Below are positions 12,801-27,700 of a stretch of DNA of 64,000 nt, in pieces. The translations under genes and the position numbers were made by a program. Origin of the DNA: Tetracentron sinense (Eukaryota; Streptophyta; Magnoliopsida; Trochodendrales; Trochodendraceae); contig CM026562.1 in NCBI GenBank assembly GCA_015143295.1, positions 5,928,639-5,992,638 of the forward strand, read 5' to 3'. Below the pieces are notes generated by a model. It made no database searches, was not told the origin of the DNA, and saw nothing but the letters and a program-made list of their open reading frames with translations. The first letter of the stretch is position 1. Every line of letters begins with the position of its first letter.

Positions 12801-15800
12801 CGCAAGATAAAATATAAAAGTATGCAACAGGTACAAAAGTGACTAAATTAAATTTGACTCCTCGTGGTAAAATATCACCCAATCCTCCCTCCCCCTCCTC
12901 GTGGCAAAATATCACCCACTCCTCCCTCCCCCCCCCCACCACAAACTAACCGATTGAAATTCATTCCACAATCAAGCACCGAGTAGGAACTATAATTAGA
13001 GAGGTTGAAGAGGAGGGATTGTCAAAAATGCAACTATTCCTCTCTTTGAACATTACTGATTTAAATTTCAGAGATTTTTATGATATTAAAAAGTTATGAT
13101 CAATGATTCAATGTATGAAATACATTTAAGCAGTATGTATGGAATGGAAGACTCATTACTTGGTTTTAAATTATAGATATGCATGGACTTTGGTGGATAA
13201 TTGATTATTTCATTATTTCTGATTTGTAACATATTTTTTGTAATTTTTATCCATCTTTTAAAAAAGAAAAAGGAATCCTACCATTTATGGTATGAATCCC
13301 AATTTGAATTAAAATGACCCTCTTACGATATTAAGATTCAACTTCAATTTAACAACCTTGCCCATTCCTACAATAGTTACAATTTTGTTGATGGGTAAAG
13401 CATGGAGCAATGCTTCAATGATTATATCTTGATTCCCAACTATTTTCAATCCAAAATATAGGATCTCTAAAAGACAACAATTAAGAAGGAAGGAAATATG
13501 AGAATTTTGGACGTACGGAAGTCAAATATGAACAAGGCTCAATCTTTACAAAAGAGTTGTTTCTTGCACCAAATTGGTCTCTCTTTGATGAATAAAGCAT
13601 ATGCGAGTGACGGGATTGAATTCCATTCATTATGATAGAAGGAATCTTGATATTCTTAATGTAGGGTTTGTGGTTGAAGGAAAGCCCTAAATCCACACAA
13701 CTATTTAAATTTCAGTCTATTAAGAATAATATAGGAATCAAGTTAAAATAAATTAGCCTAAAATAGCATTTAGAAACAGAACTAAACCCAAAAAAAAGTA
13801 AAAACCAAACTAAACAAAGGAGCTTTTAAGTCACGGTTCCGTATTAAAACTGATAGTCGAATAACAAAAATCGTAATGGGATTCAGTGGGGATTCAACCA
13901 CAATTCATTCTTATTTGTGATTCTGCTAGGGCTGCAATTAGATTCTAATTGTGAATCACAACATTGTAATAACAATGGTTGACACCATCCTAGGTCATGG
14001 GTACCTAGGAGAGACCCCTTGCAGGGGCAATCATACTTCAACTATATTCCCCCTCTTTTTCTTGAGAGTGTCCCCTTAATACACCGTAGAATTCTATGAA
14101 GAGAGGAGAGATTACCATTCCACTAGGACAGTGATGTCAGGTGGCGGCGTATATTGAATTTTGCACCTTGCTCGCCTCGAAAGTTATCTCTCTTGCCCGA
14201 GTTTAGTGTTTATGATCACCTCTTAGACAGATAAGAAAGGGGATCATCTTCTCTCCATAATCAACCAAGCATCACATTTTCCCTTTAAGATCAACTCATA
14301 GGTGGGCCAGGTCATTGAACAGAAGGAATGCAAGTATGGATCACGAGAATGGGGAAAGACACAACAAAGAGGAACGTCAACTCTCCAGGACCGACCATTC
14401 TTCCCTCTTTTTTATCATCCACCTCTCTGGCGTGCCTACCTTTTGACAGGCACTTTTGAATCTCCACCTTGAGGCTTCATCCTGTCTTTTTCTCTACATT
14501 TTGATACCTCCATATCAAGGCAATGAAGACCGAATGGTAAGGCAGTCGGTCTCTCGGAAACACTTCCTCAAAACTCATCACTCCTAAGCTAGACTGAATG
14601 TAGCCGTCCTGGTCAACATCACCACAAAACCTTATCCGCCCAGCACAAAAATCTTACCATATCTTTTAGGGGCTTGCTTGTGGTTGAATTCAAATCTTCT
14701 TATACAATATCATGGGAATCTAATGAAGTTTGGAGCCCCTACAAACTAACAAATTTATTAGGGGAAAATACATTTACACCCCCTGAGGTTTGACAAAAAT
14801 ACACATAGACCCCCTCAGTTTTAAAAAAATACATTAAGTACCCTTACTTTTTAAAATAATGGCACTTACACCCCCTCCATCAGTTGACCGTTAGTCAACT
14901 CACAGAAATGCTGATGTATGATGATGTAATGTGATGAAATGTATAAACTTTCAAAATTGCCCCTTCAATTTTAAGAAAACACTATTCCTACTCCAAAACA
15001 TTATTTATTTATTATTTAAAAATCTGGTTATCACCCATTGAGGTCGCCACGTGTCCCTTTTGACACCCTTAACCGTGGTTAAGATTCACCCACCCATTCT
15101 TGGTTGTTTTTTCTTTTAATATTAATTCATTTTTGAAAATTTTAAAAAAAAAAAAAGAGTTTTTTTTAATATCAAAAACAGTTTTTTAATATCACCCCTT
15201 GAGGTCACCATGTGTCCCTTTTGACACCCCTTAACCATGGTTGAGATTCACCCACCCATCCTTGTTTTTTTTTAATATTAATTATTTTTTGAAAATTAAA
15301 AAAAATTATAGTTTTTTTAATATTAAAAATAGTTTTTTAATATCACCCCTTGAGGTCGCCACGTATCCCTTTTGACACCCCTTAACCGTGGTTAAGATTC
15401 ACCCACCCATCCTTGGTTTTTTTTTTAAGATCTTAATTCTTTTTTGAAAATTAAAAAAAAAATTAGAGTTTTTTAATATTAAAAACAGTTTTTTAATATC
15501 ACCACTTGAGGTCGCCACGTGTCCCTTTTGACAACCCTTAACCGTGGTTAAGATTCACCCTAAATTTAAACAAGAGCTTTGGTCCAAAGCTCTTGTTTAA
15601 ATTTCCAAATTACACCTATCATAATTAGGTATAGGACCAAAGCTCTTGTTTAAATTTAGGGTGAATCTTAACTACGGTTAAGGGGTGTCAAAAGGGACAC
15701 ATGGCGACCTCAAGGGGTGATATTAAAAAAAAAAATTTAATATTAAAAAAACTATAATTTTTTTTTTTGATTTTCAAAAAGTAATTAATATTTTAAAAAA

Positions 15801-16489
15801 AAACAAGGATGGGTTGGAGAATCTTAACCACGGTTAAAGGGTGTCAAAAGGGACACGTGGCAACCTCAATGGGTGATAACCAGATTTTTAAATAATAAAT
15901 AAATAGTGTTTTGGAGTAGGAATAGTGTTTTCTTAAAATTGAAGGGGCAATTTTGGAAGTTTATACATTTCATCACATGACATCATCATACATCAGCATT
16001 TCTGTGAGTTGACTAACGGTCAACTGATGGAGGGAGTGTAAGTGCCATTATTTTAAAAAGTAAGGGTACCTAATGTATTTTTTGAAAACTGAGGGGGTCT
16101 GTGTATTTTCGTCAAACCTCAGGGGGTGTAAATGTATTTTCCCCAATTTATTATCCACGACATTGTACATAGCTTGGGAATTGAGTAGTCGAACACTTGG
16201 GAGCTTCAATGGCAAAATGGATTTTCTTGCTAAGAAAGGGCCTGGAAGGCGTTTGTAGTCAATTTTTGTATAATGGGAAAATTTTCTTAGATTTACCTCC
16301 TCCTTTAGAAAAAAAAAATATCTACATAAAACGATATTTTTCAAACCATAAAAGAAGGACCTATTATTACGGTATCAATAAATTCACATTTATTGAAATG
16401 CAGCGATGATAATTGGCAGCACATGTTCAACTCAAAAGCTAAACAAAGTACAATATATAAGATAATGTGACAGCAATGGTTACTATAGG

Positions 16490-16523
<34 letters not shown>

Positions 16524-18699
16524 TGGAAGTTCGAAAGAAGGAAAAATAAACATACAAAAAACCGAGATGGAATTCCAAAAAGGTATAAGATAGTCAAATT
16601 GATCAGTAGGACTACTAGTTTGCCAAAGAGGCCACGGCCCAGAATTAATCTTTAAAAGATTTGGAAGGATTTTGCACATAAGCAATATTTTCAAGATTAT
16701 TAGAATATATATTTGAGAAAAAAGCTTATCACGTCTTAGAAATTAGAATGCACAAGAGAATAGTGAAAAATCAGAAATTTCTCATCATGATATCATTCAA
16801 ACGAATAAAAATCCAGTTCACCTCCTGCTGGCTGGGGAATAATGCTAACATCTTCCATGATTCCCATTGTTAATACAGTCTCTACATCCCTTTTTCCTTG
16901 AAGCAAACTATAGACCTACATAAGGATAATTTTGAAAACAAAGACCCTTATTAGTCATTGAGAATTGTCACTGAGGCAAGATGACAAATAATTTCTGATA
17001 AGCGTCAGGCTTTTCATCTTTCTAACTAGTGTATCATGTGTGGAAACACAAGATAATAGAGCATTCTTCAATTGAATCAGGATTACTTGATTAAGTCCAA
17101 TTTCACAATGAAGAATTAGTAACTGAAATTAATAATGAATCCTCAAAACAACTCAAACATTGAATACCAAAGCACACTGGTCTTAGTAGTCTAATTGATT
17201 TTTGACCAGAAAAAAAAATGTTTTAATTAACTTGAACATTGCCAATACAGTGAGAGAACTTTGTCTCAGACAAGGCTAATGCAAGCTGAAGCAGAACTCA
17301 GTGAGAGTCAGCAGGGACCCACATATATCTCCCTGCAACTTGTGAAACTAACTTGGCTAACACCTGTTGAATCTTTTAAAAACATTATCTAATTGAATGG
17401 TCATCAAGTCACCCGCTATACTGATTTAAATATCTTATCGGTATTTGGAGAAACTGGCACATGATACGCATGCATAAGGAAAAATTCACAAGTTTCAGCA
17501 TTTAGAGCCATATCAAGTGTTTCGACACTGATACACTACAAAAAACCTCAGAGTGTATCGGTTCTGACCATTATAAACTCCATTTTTCTTTCTTTTTTCA
17601 TACATGCTCAACCAAATCCATCCCCCTTCTTTATAACACTAAAACAAGTAATCAAAATTTTAAAAAATCTATTTTCAAGGTGAATATTAAGTTCGTTTTT
17701 CACAAAGCATGCCAAATTAATAGCCTAGGTACATAGATTAAAAAACACGTTAATCAACATCTATTTATGTTAAAACCAATATTATTTGTATTTTAATACT
17801 AATAAAATAATTTTTGTCTATTTTTTTAGTTCCTTTACTATTAGTTACTACATAACATTGTGATGCTTAGATTAAGCACTCATGTTGTTATTTAGTTCCA
17901 TGAGGATGAGAGTGGTGATGACGTATAGATCTTAGAGAACGGTAGGTGAAGCTTGGTATGCGTCTATCACTGGCTGAATAGGCAAAGAGGGAGAGGGGAT
18001 GATGGGTTGGGATCCAAGGCATGGCGGAGAGTCTCAGTACGATGTTTGTGGGTTTAGGTGGGTTGGGAAGTCTCAGGTATGATGGTGGATCTCGTAGAAG
18101 GGGTGGTTATGTCGCTAGATCTAGCAGGGGTGGTTATGTCGCTAGATCTAGCATGGGGTCGTGGGCTAGGACGATTGGGTAGCATTAGGGAATAGGGAGG
18201 CATTTGACAGATTCAAAAGTATGGGAAAATAGGGGTGTATTCGAGCCGAGCCGAGCTTGGCCAAGTTTGAGCTTGGCTTGAACATGCTCAAGCTCAGCTT
18301 AAACTTGGCTTGAGCTTGATTCGAGCTTGAATGTTAAGGCTTGAACAAGCTTGATTGAGTCGAGCTCCATTCGAGCTCAAATTTTCTTCAAGCCAAGTTG
18401 AGCCGAGCTTGGGATGGCTCTCAAGCTTGATTTAAGGAATTTTTTTATTTAATTTTAATAAATGTATTTATTAATAAATTATAATACAAGAAACTAAAGA
18501 CAATTAATACAATTTGGGAGTAGTCCTTTGGTCGAAAGAATAGAAAGTTAGATTAGAGTTTCTGCTTTTAACTTAACCTTTTTTTGTTATTGTTATCTTT
18601 TAAATTATTTTTAAAAAAATTAAAAATTATTACAATCTATAATAAAGAAAGTTTAAAATATTATTTCATATTAATATAAATAACATTTCTAAAAATTAT

Positions 18700-18734
<35 letters not shown>

Positions 18735-21700
18735 TTCGAGCTGAGTCGAGCACAAGTTGAACTGAGCCGAGCTTCAAGCCAAGCCAAATCAAACAAGGTT
18801 TGGCTTGAGCTTGGCTTGGTTAAACATTCGAGCACAAATAAAAGTTTGGCTTGATTCGTTTGAACCTGAAATGCCAGCTTGAGCTTGGCTCATACGAGCC
18901 GAGCTGAGTAGAGCCGTCGAGCTAGCTTGGCTTGAGTGCAGCCCTATGGGAAGGTATCAGAGTCGTATGAGTTGGGCTCAATATTGGAACCATGTTTGGC
19001 AGCCATAAGGCGTAAACCTTGGAGACACAGATGTTGAGGATGCACACATCACTGCAACTAACTTTGAGCCACCACGTAACGCAATATGGTATTGACGTAC
19101 CCATTGAAGTGTAACCTTTTTTATGTATGGTTTATGTTTCATTATGGACATTGTGTAATATGTATTGGGATACTTGAGATGTACTCTTATTGGATACATT
19201 GTACTATGAGATTGTGTAACTTATACTTGCTTACATTTGTGTGCAATGGTTTATGAATGCTAAATATTTGCCAATTGGACACATATCAATGTGTGCAGAG
19301 CATATTTGCGATACTATGAACTATAGAGTAGTTATAGATGGTTCAAAGTGTATCTATTGGGCTCTTAACTAGCGTAGTTATAGGTCGTTTAAAGTGTATC
19401 AATTGGACTCTGAACTAGCATAATGTGAAGTTATCTTTGCATTAAAATGTGTACAGGTTTGAATTTCCACGAGTTTCTGTTTTACAGCATTTCCATGTGT
19501 ATCCTCGATATGTCTCCATTTTTGGCACCCAATTTCGAATTCAATGGTCAAGAACTTGTTTGTAATTATTCGAAATAAAAATAACATTATCATGCCTGAT
19601 GAAAAAAATTAAAAAGCCATCAAATACTACAAATCATGTTCCAAAAGATGACACTCGGTTAAACTAAAAAACAGTTTCTATCTGCAAGGTAGCCCAGTAC
19701 TCGTTGTGATATAGTGACTTTTGACAGATGAAAAATAAATAGTCTAAAATATTCTGCATATTAGCAAGCAAAATGCATGAAAATATAGCAAATATTGAGT
19801 CGCCACCAACCATATGTGATTGGTTACCACTTAAAACCATTTTTTTGATTTTAAGATAAAGTAAAATAAGGACTCTGTTATGCATAACCGAAAATGAGAT
19901 TCTAGGAAATGAGGTTCTATTATGATTTGGGGAAGGTGTTAGACACCCAAATCGATATTCCCTTACAAATATCTATTTGAAAAGCCGGCTTAGAAAAATA
20001 AAGGAAAAAAAAGAATGAATAATGAGATATGCATAACGACTCTCGTTTCACCTAAAAGGGATCCTAAAACTAAAAACAATATATATAATGGATAAAAAGG
20101 GCCTACTAAGCTAAAGGGGGAAAATACTTTTTTTTTTAAGAACACTTATCACCTATCATTCTAAAGTTAAGAAGGTAGGATATAGACTCAAAGCTAGATT
20201 TTGAAATTCATGAAGCTACGAGGAATTCTAAAATGAAATATAAGGATTAATTATCTTAAATCTCCTAGGAAAACCAACACGACTTTATGATGGAACACTT
20301 CAAAAGAGCCTAGTGACTAAAAAATGGGGGGAGATTACTCTTCAAAATGAAACTTAAATGGACTAATTAGAAGGATATCTAACACTGTGTAACAACCTCT
20401 CTGGAGCTCAAACCTTTGTCGGTTATACCATAAATGACCGAGCAAACATAGCCACAAAAGGAATGTCTTTTTTGGTATGAACAACCCAGCTAGAATAGTC
20501 ATGAAACAGGTTGATCATTTCTATGAAGAAAAACCCATATTGATATATTAAACAAAAATACTATTCTTTAGGTTATCTGAACCAAACATTAGCATGGTCC
20601 CACATGAGAATGGGTTCGAAACGGATTCTTAGGTGAGGTTCAAGGGGTTTCCTAACCATTGGGAGGAAAATTCCAATAAGAAGAAAATAAGCCTTGGAGA
20701 GTGAAAGAGTAGGACGAACGTGAATGAGGTAATCGAACAAAACAGGGTGTCTACAGCTGACCCTATTTGCCGGATTTGTCTGCAAAGAACGGCAAAGCCT
20801 AAAGGAATAAGCCTGTTTTGCACGAGAAAGGTGATGTGAGTATTCAAAGAATAAATAATGAATCTTTAAATTTTTTGAAAGCTCAGATTTTTTAATATTT
20901 TTATGAATAAAGATAAAGAATCGAACAAAAATCTGGGTTCTGCTTGTATTTTTATTTGCCTTTACTACTTAATATAATTCTCTTGAATACCGATCAAAAA
21001 AAAGAATCGAAAAAAGTCCAATGCTATAAGTCTGATATGGATCTTAGCTCCCTCACTAAACCGGCCTCGCAGTACATTGCCTTATCTGGGACCTGGGAAT
21101 AGCGCAACAACATAATTGTTTGTCAAAGAGGGATAAAGAAATTGTAAGCGTTCAATTCATTTCCCGAAGAACTTATAAGATTTGGTCATGCATTGCTTCA
21201 GAGTGAGCACATCAACTTTCAAAGAGGAAGTGGTCGAATGGTTTTGGCAATTGAACAAGTCAAACTATTGATCTTCCAACATCATTAAATCTAAAACTAA
21301 CCGGAGTTAAATTTAAGATATTACAGGCATTTCAACTGATTATTCATTAATCGATCATCAAATTGCACGATACACGTGCATTTTGGATGGACATCGGTGT
21401 GCGTGTGTCATACACGGCCGGATTTGAGGGAGGGACGGAAGTAAACAATTGGAGTGTGTAACATATTTATTTATTTTAAAGGTTTTATTTCCTCTCACTT
21501 TTCTTTCTTTTTTCTATTGTTTTGTTTTGTGGTTTCATTTTTTGTTTTAAAAAAATGACAGGGTCTCACGCTATCGAAAATTGCACGTGAAGAGACCATG
21601 TCTCTCTTTTCTCTTCTTTTTGTTATTTACTATCCCTGTAAAATAAAACGAACTTATTGGCTCAGTTTCAGAGTTCCAATAAAATAGCAGCAACAACAGC

Positions 21701-24700
21701 TACATGCAAATTAAAGCTGCAAAATTAGCCTTTAGTTCTTGGGTCCATTATAGTTGTTTCTAACCGTCGAAAAAACCTGTTGATAAAGATGTAGGGGTTG
21801 GGTTACTACTGCCTGCCAAATTTCTGTAGCAAGGACCTATCTTATGCAATGGTCCCCAGCTTTGATTCTTCTGATATATTCCTTGTTTATTTGATTTTGA
21901 TGATAAATAAAATGGAATTGATGAAAATGTATAGGAATTTTTTATGCTAATTGTTTCCATGCTACTATAATGAGTACAATGTTAAGTGCCCTTATAATTT
22001 AAACCCATTTTATGCTGAATGTTGACGACAAAAATAATAAAATAAGAGAGAAAAATGTCATGCTTTTTCAAGAATATCTTCCTCATTTTTCATATCAAAA
22101 ATCACAACATAATTGAGCATGCCTGTACACCTATGACCTATCCAATAATAGAAACTGAATGATGAGAGATGATCCACCAAAAGCAACTTTAAAGAAAAAA
22201 CAATTGATATGAGGTTCCTGAATAATAAACTATCGTTTATATAAGCACAAAAGGATAAGGTCACACAACACACCTGTCCCTTCTTGGTTGTGAGTTGACG
22301 AAGTATAGTTTCTGGCTTTGTCTTCCCAGTAGTTGGCTCACCACTGAAGATAACAGTAAAAGAATATTATGTTAGTCAAAATAAATCCAGCTGTTGTTCA
22401 CAATGTTCAGTGTATATATATACATAGCAATTTAAAGGCAAGTTCTTACGTCCTCCTATCAAGGAAACGTATGGAGATATTATTGACCTCAGCTTCTGAA
22501 ACTTGTAGCTTAATAATTCCACCAGAAAGGATCTCAACATCTGAAACCTGTAACAATGATCAGATAAAGAAATGCCTACTAACATTTGAAAGATAAATGA
22601 GTGGTCAGAATCCAGGTCCAACTATAACAAACTGACTCTAGGTTCCTACAAATAGCTAATGTGCAAATTAATGCTGTAACAGAGGAAGCACCAACCAAGC
22701 CAAATAGACTACGCTCCATGTACCACTCGTTAATGGAATTTATCACTTCATCCAAACGCCTGATATTAACTACTTTTCCTGCACAACTTGACACCAAAAA
22801 TTTAACTCAATGAAGGCCTCTATTAGCATAATTGCATGCTCTTTTTATCAATAAAGCAAAGAGTAGATATATAACTATACATATATAATAAAGAGAGAAA
22901 CTAAAGTACAAAAGAGCAGTTTAGCACAAAGGGTCACAAGGACATGAACCCAGCGGCTAAAGTAGACAGGAAGAAATAAAGCAGTATTAGAGAAGAAACA
23001 CAAGACAAAAGATAAGCCACCCAAAACAAGAAGGCGGCAGAACTCACAAGACCCACAAGTCCACAACTAAATCATAACAAGGCAAATAAATCCAAATTCT
23101 CAAGATCTCTTCTCATGGAGCACCAGCCCATAAGAAGACGGAACAATCTTCCTACATCATCAAAAACTCTGAGGTTCCTCTCCTTCCAAATCGACCAAAC
23201 TATCTTCCCCCCATAAATAGGGCCATAATACAATGGCAGGGCCATAGGAGCCTCAAACCTAACTAATAGCCAACAGGATAAGAAACTTAAGATGTTGTAA
23301 GGTGGATATGGAAAAGCTTATGATCATGTAAATTGGGATTTCCTCAATTATGTGCTAGGGCGGATGGGTTTTGGGTCTAAGTGGAGACATTGGATGCGGG
23401 CATGTTTGTCATCCGTGTCTTTCTCCATTCTCCTAAACGGGAGTCCGGTGGGATATTTTCCTAGCTCTAAGGGCTTAAGGCAAAGAGTTCATCTTTCTCC
23501 CTTTCTTTTCATGATAGTCTCGGAGGCTTTGAATAGAATGCTATCTCGAGCTGAGGGCAGAGTGTTTGAAGGGTTTCTGATTGGCCTAATCTTTTGTCAG
23601 GCCCAGAGTGGTGATCTCCGATGTCTTCTTCGGTGTTTCAAAGTGGTGTCCGGTTTAGAGGTAACTTGGGCAAGTCTCTGAGATCGTGAGTGTTGGGGTG
23701 GTCTCAAATTTAGCTAAGCTAGCAATTTGCCTGGGTTGTTCAGTGGGTTCTCTTCCATCTGTGTATTTAGGTATGTCATTGGGTGCGAAGTTCAAAGATA
23801 CAAAGGTTTGGGCCCCTGTCTTGGATCGAGTAGTCAAACGTCTAGCTGGGTGGAAATCTTCTTGCTTATCTAAGGGAGGGAATCTGACCCTTATCCGCAA
23901 CACTTTAAGTAGTCTGCCTACTTATTTTATGTCCACTCGGGCAATCCCGCACTCAATGGCTGGTTATATTAAGAGACTCCAACGGGAGTTCCTTTGGAAT
24001 AGTTATGGGGACAAATTTAAGTACCATCTAGTGGCCTGGAGTCATTTGTGTAGGTCCAAAGAGAGCGGGGGATTAAACCTTAACTCCCTAGTGCAGGTCA
24101 ATAAGATGTTGCTAGGAAAATGGATTTGGAGATTCAGGGAGGAAAATATGGGGAACCTTCGTGTTGAGCACCGAAAGAGGTGAAGGGTTCTCATGGTCAG
24201 ATTCTTTGGAAGGGTATTATGGTCAATGCCAACTTAGTGGTTCCGTTCTCTCAATTTCGAGTTGGGAGGGGGTCTGAGGTTAGGTTTTGGTTTGACGTTT
24301 GGTGTGGGAACACTCAGCTGAAGGACGACTTTGATAACTTGTTCATATTAGCATCTGATAGGAAGGCGTTAGTAAGGGATTCTTTTGAGAGGATAGGGGA
24401 GGGGGAGGTTTGGTGTCCGAGTTTGCGTCGAGAACTGAATGATTGGGAGATTGAGGATATGACCCGTCTTTTGGAGAGTGTTGCTTCAGTTTCCTCTTGT
24501 GCAGATGTTAGGGATATTAGGATGTGGGCGCAAGGCAACCATGGTCGGTTTTCAATTAGATCCCTTTTTCAGTCTTTGTATCATGTTCCCTCTGGGCGGT
24601 TTCCTCATAGGATTGTGTGGAATCTCAGTATTCCCTCCAAGGTATATTTCTTTCTATGGAATGCAGTTTTGGATAAAATTCTAACATGTAATCATTTACA

Positions 24701-27700
24701 TAGTAGAGGGTGGCGATTGGCTAACCGATGCTTCTTGTGCTTCCAAGCAGAAGAGTTTGTGGATCATCTTTTGTTGCACTGCCCTATTGTGTTTGGGATA
24801 TGGGGTTTCTTTCTTTCCCGTGTGGGGGTAGACTGGGTATTTCCCTCATCCTTTTGGCCAAAGATGACCGGTGATGGGGTCAGGAAGGTAATTTGGGCAG
24901 TTCTTTCGGGGCGATTTCATGGATTATTTGGAAGGAGAGGAATCTCAGGGTTTTTGAGGATTCCTCCTCTTTTGTGGCACATCTTTGTGTGCGGATCTGT
25001 ATGGTGATGTGGGAGTGGGCGGGTTTGAATTTCGATGTGGAAGCCTTGAGGGTGGTGTTAGGCTGATGTAGGTGTTTTGAGGTCTCGGGCTATTTCTTGC
25101 TTGGGTTTATGCACTAGTAAACTTTACCTTCGCTTTTGTCTATTTTTAGCTCTTTCTTTGTACTTCCTTTTCTTTTTCTATTAATTTTATTTACCGATCA
25201 AAAAAAATATATAATATCGTACTTGTTCCAACCATAAGAATGCAGAAGTTTGAAAAAGAAAACTTACCATGTCCATCACGGAATGCATCCTCAAGAAACT
25301 TTGACGGAAGAACATTTGCTCCCTCACATATCAACCCATGGAACTCCTGGTTTGGTTCTACCTTATAACACAGCAAATCAATATCAATAATTATGTCAAT
25401 ATCAAACCAAATAAGCAACATGTTTCTATTAGATGTTTGGGGCATGTTCACAATGATGTTCATGTTGCATGCCAAAAGTATACCTACAAAAGTGAAAATG
25501 GAGTTCACTGGAATGGGATTGCATTCGAAAAATTGTCAACACGGCTACAGAACAGATATGTTATCTGAACTTCATAAAAACCATGTCTTCCCAAATGCAA
25601 CAATATAATATTGTGCAGGCTGAAATGCCACGGCCTGATGTTAGCTGTGTAACCAAACAAAACACCAATGTTCTCCTCTATAGCTATGATAATGTAAACA
25701 AATTTTACCACCAAAATATTAATGGGATGCCATGCTAAATTAAATAGAAAACAGGTTTCTAGTAAATGTTATAGGCATGTCTTTGATGGAGTTTATTGGG
25801 CATCAAAGTGAAAATAACATCTTTTTGTGGACCGATGTTGGGGAGTTAGGAGAGTTCTACTAAAACGGGGGATTGAACCTTAGCCATTTGTTTAACAAAT
25901 AAGGGAACTGAAGTATATCCATTTGGCTTGTTTTCTTTCTCTACCCGAGGGGAAGCAAAGTTATAGATCACAGTCTTACACTTTCTTATCTCTACTTGTT
26001 GGGAGGGGGGGAGATTGTACAAAATCAAAGAATTTGAGGCTTTGGAATATGTGCTTATATAAGTTTATGTATCTTGGTGTAAGGAAAGTGTGAAATAGCT
26101 TTCTTCCCCGGGGGATGAGGACCAAATACATAAGCAGTTATACAAGATGCCATGAGTAGCCAGGCTACCACAGAAATATCTTCCCTGTGAGGCTGTGATC
26201 ACAAACATATCCAACTGCCATAGAAACTAAAGGATACTTTATAGAATATTCCAGATAATAGCCCACTAGAAACATTTTTGAATACCACAATGATGATCCA
26301 CCCCTGCGCGTATAGATTTTTTTCTACATTTTAAGGTTGTTCTTTTTTCGGACAACAATGCTTGATAAAATGCCTACCTTCGATTATCTAATGAATAGAG
26401 GATGGAGCCTGGCAAACAGATGCTTCCTTTCAAATGGGCGAAAATCGACAGATCATTTGCTATTGCCTAAGTGTTGCAGCTTATATTAATGTGAATGCAT
26501 TAATGATATAAGGTGTTTTTTCTTGCTAATTTTTACTTAGGTACTAATATGTTATTTTTACAAACTCGTCCTTAGGTGTGAATGCTTTTCTTTTATTTTG
26601 TTGTTTTTTATGTCTTTTAGTATTTTTATTGCTTTTTCTACTGCTACCCAACCCAGCCCAACCCGTCCATTAATTGGGGGATGTCCAGCTAGACATTGGA
26701 ATGGATTGGGCTTGGGCAGGAGGTTAATTACATAGGATTGGTCCCAACCAGTTGCATCCCTGCCCTACCCATTATACAAAGAAGCCCTTTCAAAGTCATC
26801 AGCCATATCATTACTCGATCTTGCTGCCCTTGAGAACGAGAGGTTCAAAAGAGAGCCAAATCTCTAATTTCTTTAATGACGTGATAAATCTCCACGTACC
26901 TTTCTTCTTGTCTTTTGGCCAACATTTAACATTATAAAGCAGCAAACTTCAACCACCGCAGTAACAAGATTGATGCATTTTGCAATCCCCAAGGCCTCCA
27001 GGTGACTATTAGGCCTCGGCCTATATGGAATCGCACCTCCTTCGGAGGCCAAAAAGACCCATCGAGAACTTCATTCATTACTTACCCATTTGACTCAGAC
27101 CATACACCAATGTAATGGCTCATTACTTCTTCTAAACAACATTACAATGATAAAATTATACAACCCAGATAGCATAGTTCAGGGGTCATGATCATGCAAT
27201 TATTGTGGCATTGATGTTCTGAAATTTAACCAAATATTTTTCCTTTTTTCTATTTTTGTAGTTTATAATTTATAATGAATTTTTAGCACCACCCATTAAC
27301 TTTTCTCTGTTCAAAATATTCTCCAACTAACCTGTCTCCCTCAACTGGTTAACAATACATTGCCTAAGGATTGCAGTTACAGCACTCTGCTGGCTATTCC
27401 TCCTTTGTTTAATTTTCCTAAGTTCTCAACTGTTTCTTTATTCGACTATATGTTATCAGAAACTTCAAAACAAGCAAAGTTTAAAACTGATTTACCTGAA
27501 AAACCAACCGAATCCCGTCTCGGGTATCGACTGCGACTGGCATGCACGAGCAGAAGAAGCCGCTATCGATAATCCTATGAACATCCTCTTGAACCTCCCG
27601 CACCGTGAGAGCCGAATTGGGACGACACGCCTTCAAAGCCGCGGCTGCCACTTCCTCAAGGTCCTTCCTTTCGAGCTCCTCACCATCCTTGTTCCGAACC

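Noticed and set aside
17531..17560. CACTACAAAAAACC as a CACTA transposon left end
   Set aside because: The motif matches a CACTA terminus, but no inverted partner, TSD or subterminal repeats were found near it; a chance 8-12 bp match is possible.
24180..25007. 275-codon frame as an independent host gene
   Set aside because: It is the C-terminal part (linker and zf-RVT) of the truncated LINE in OEP80 intron 2, ends in a LINE tail, and is broken relative to the family.
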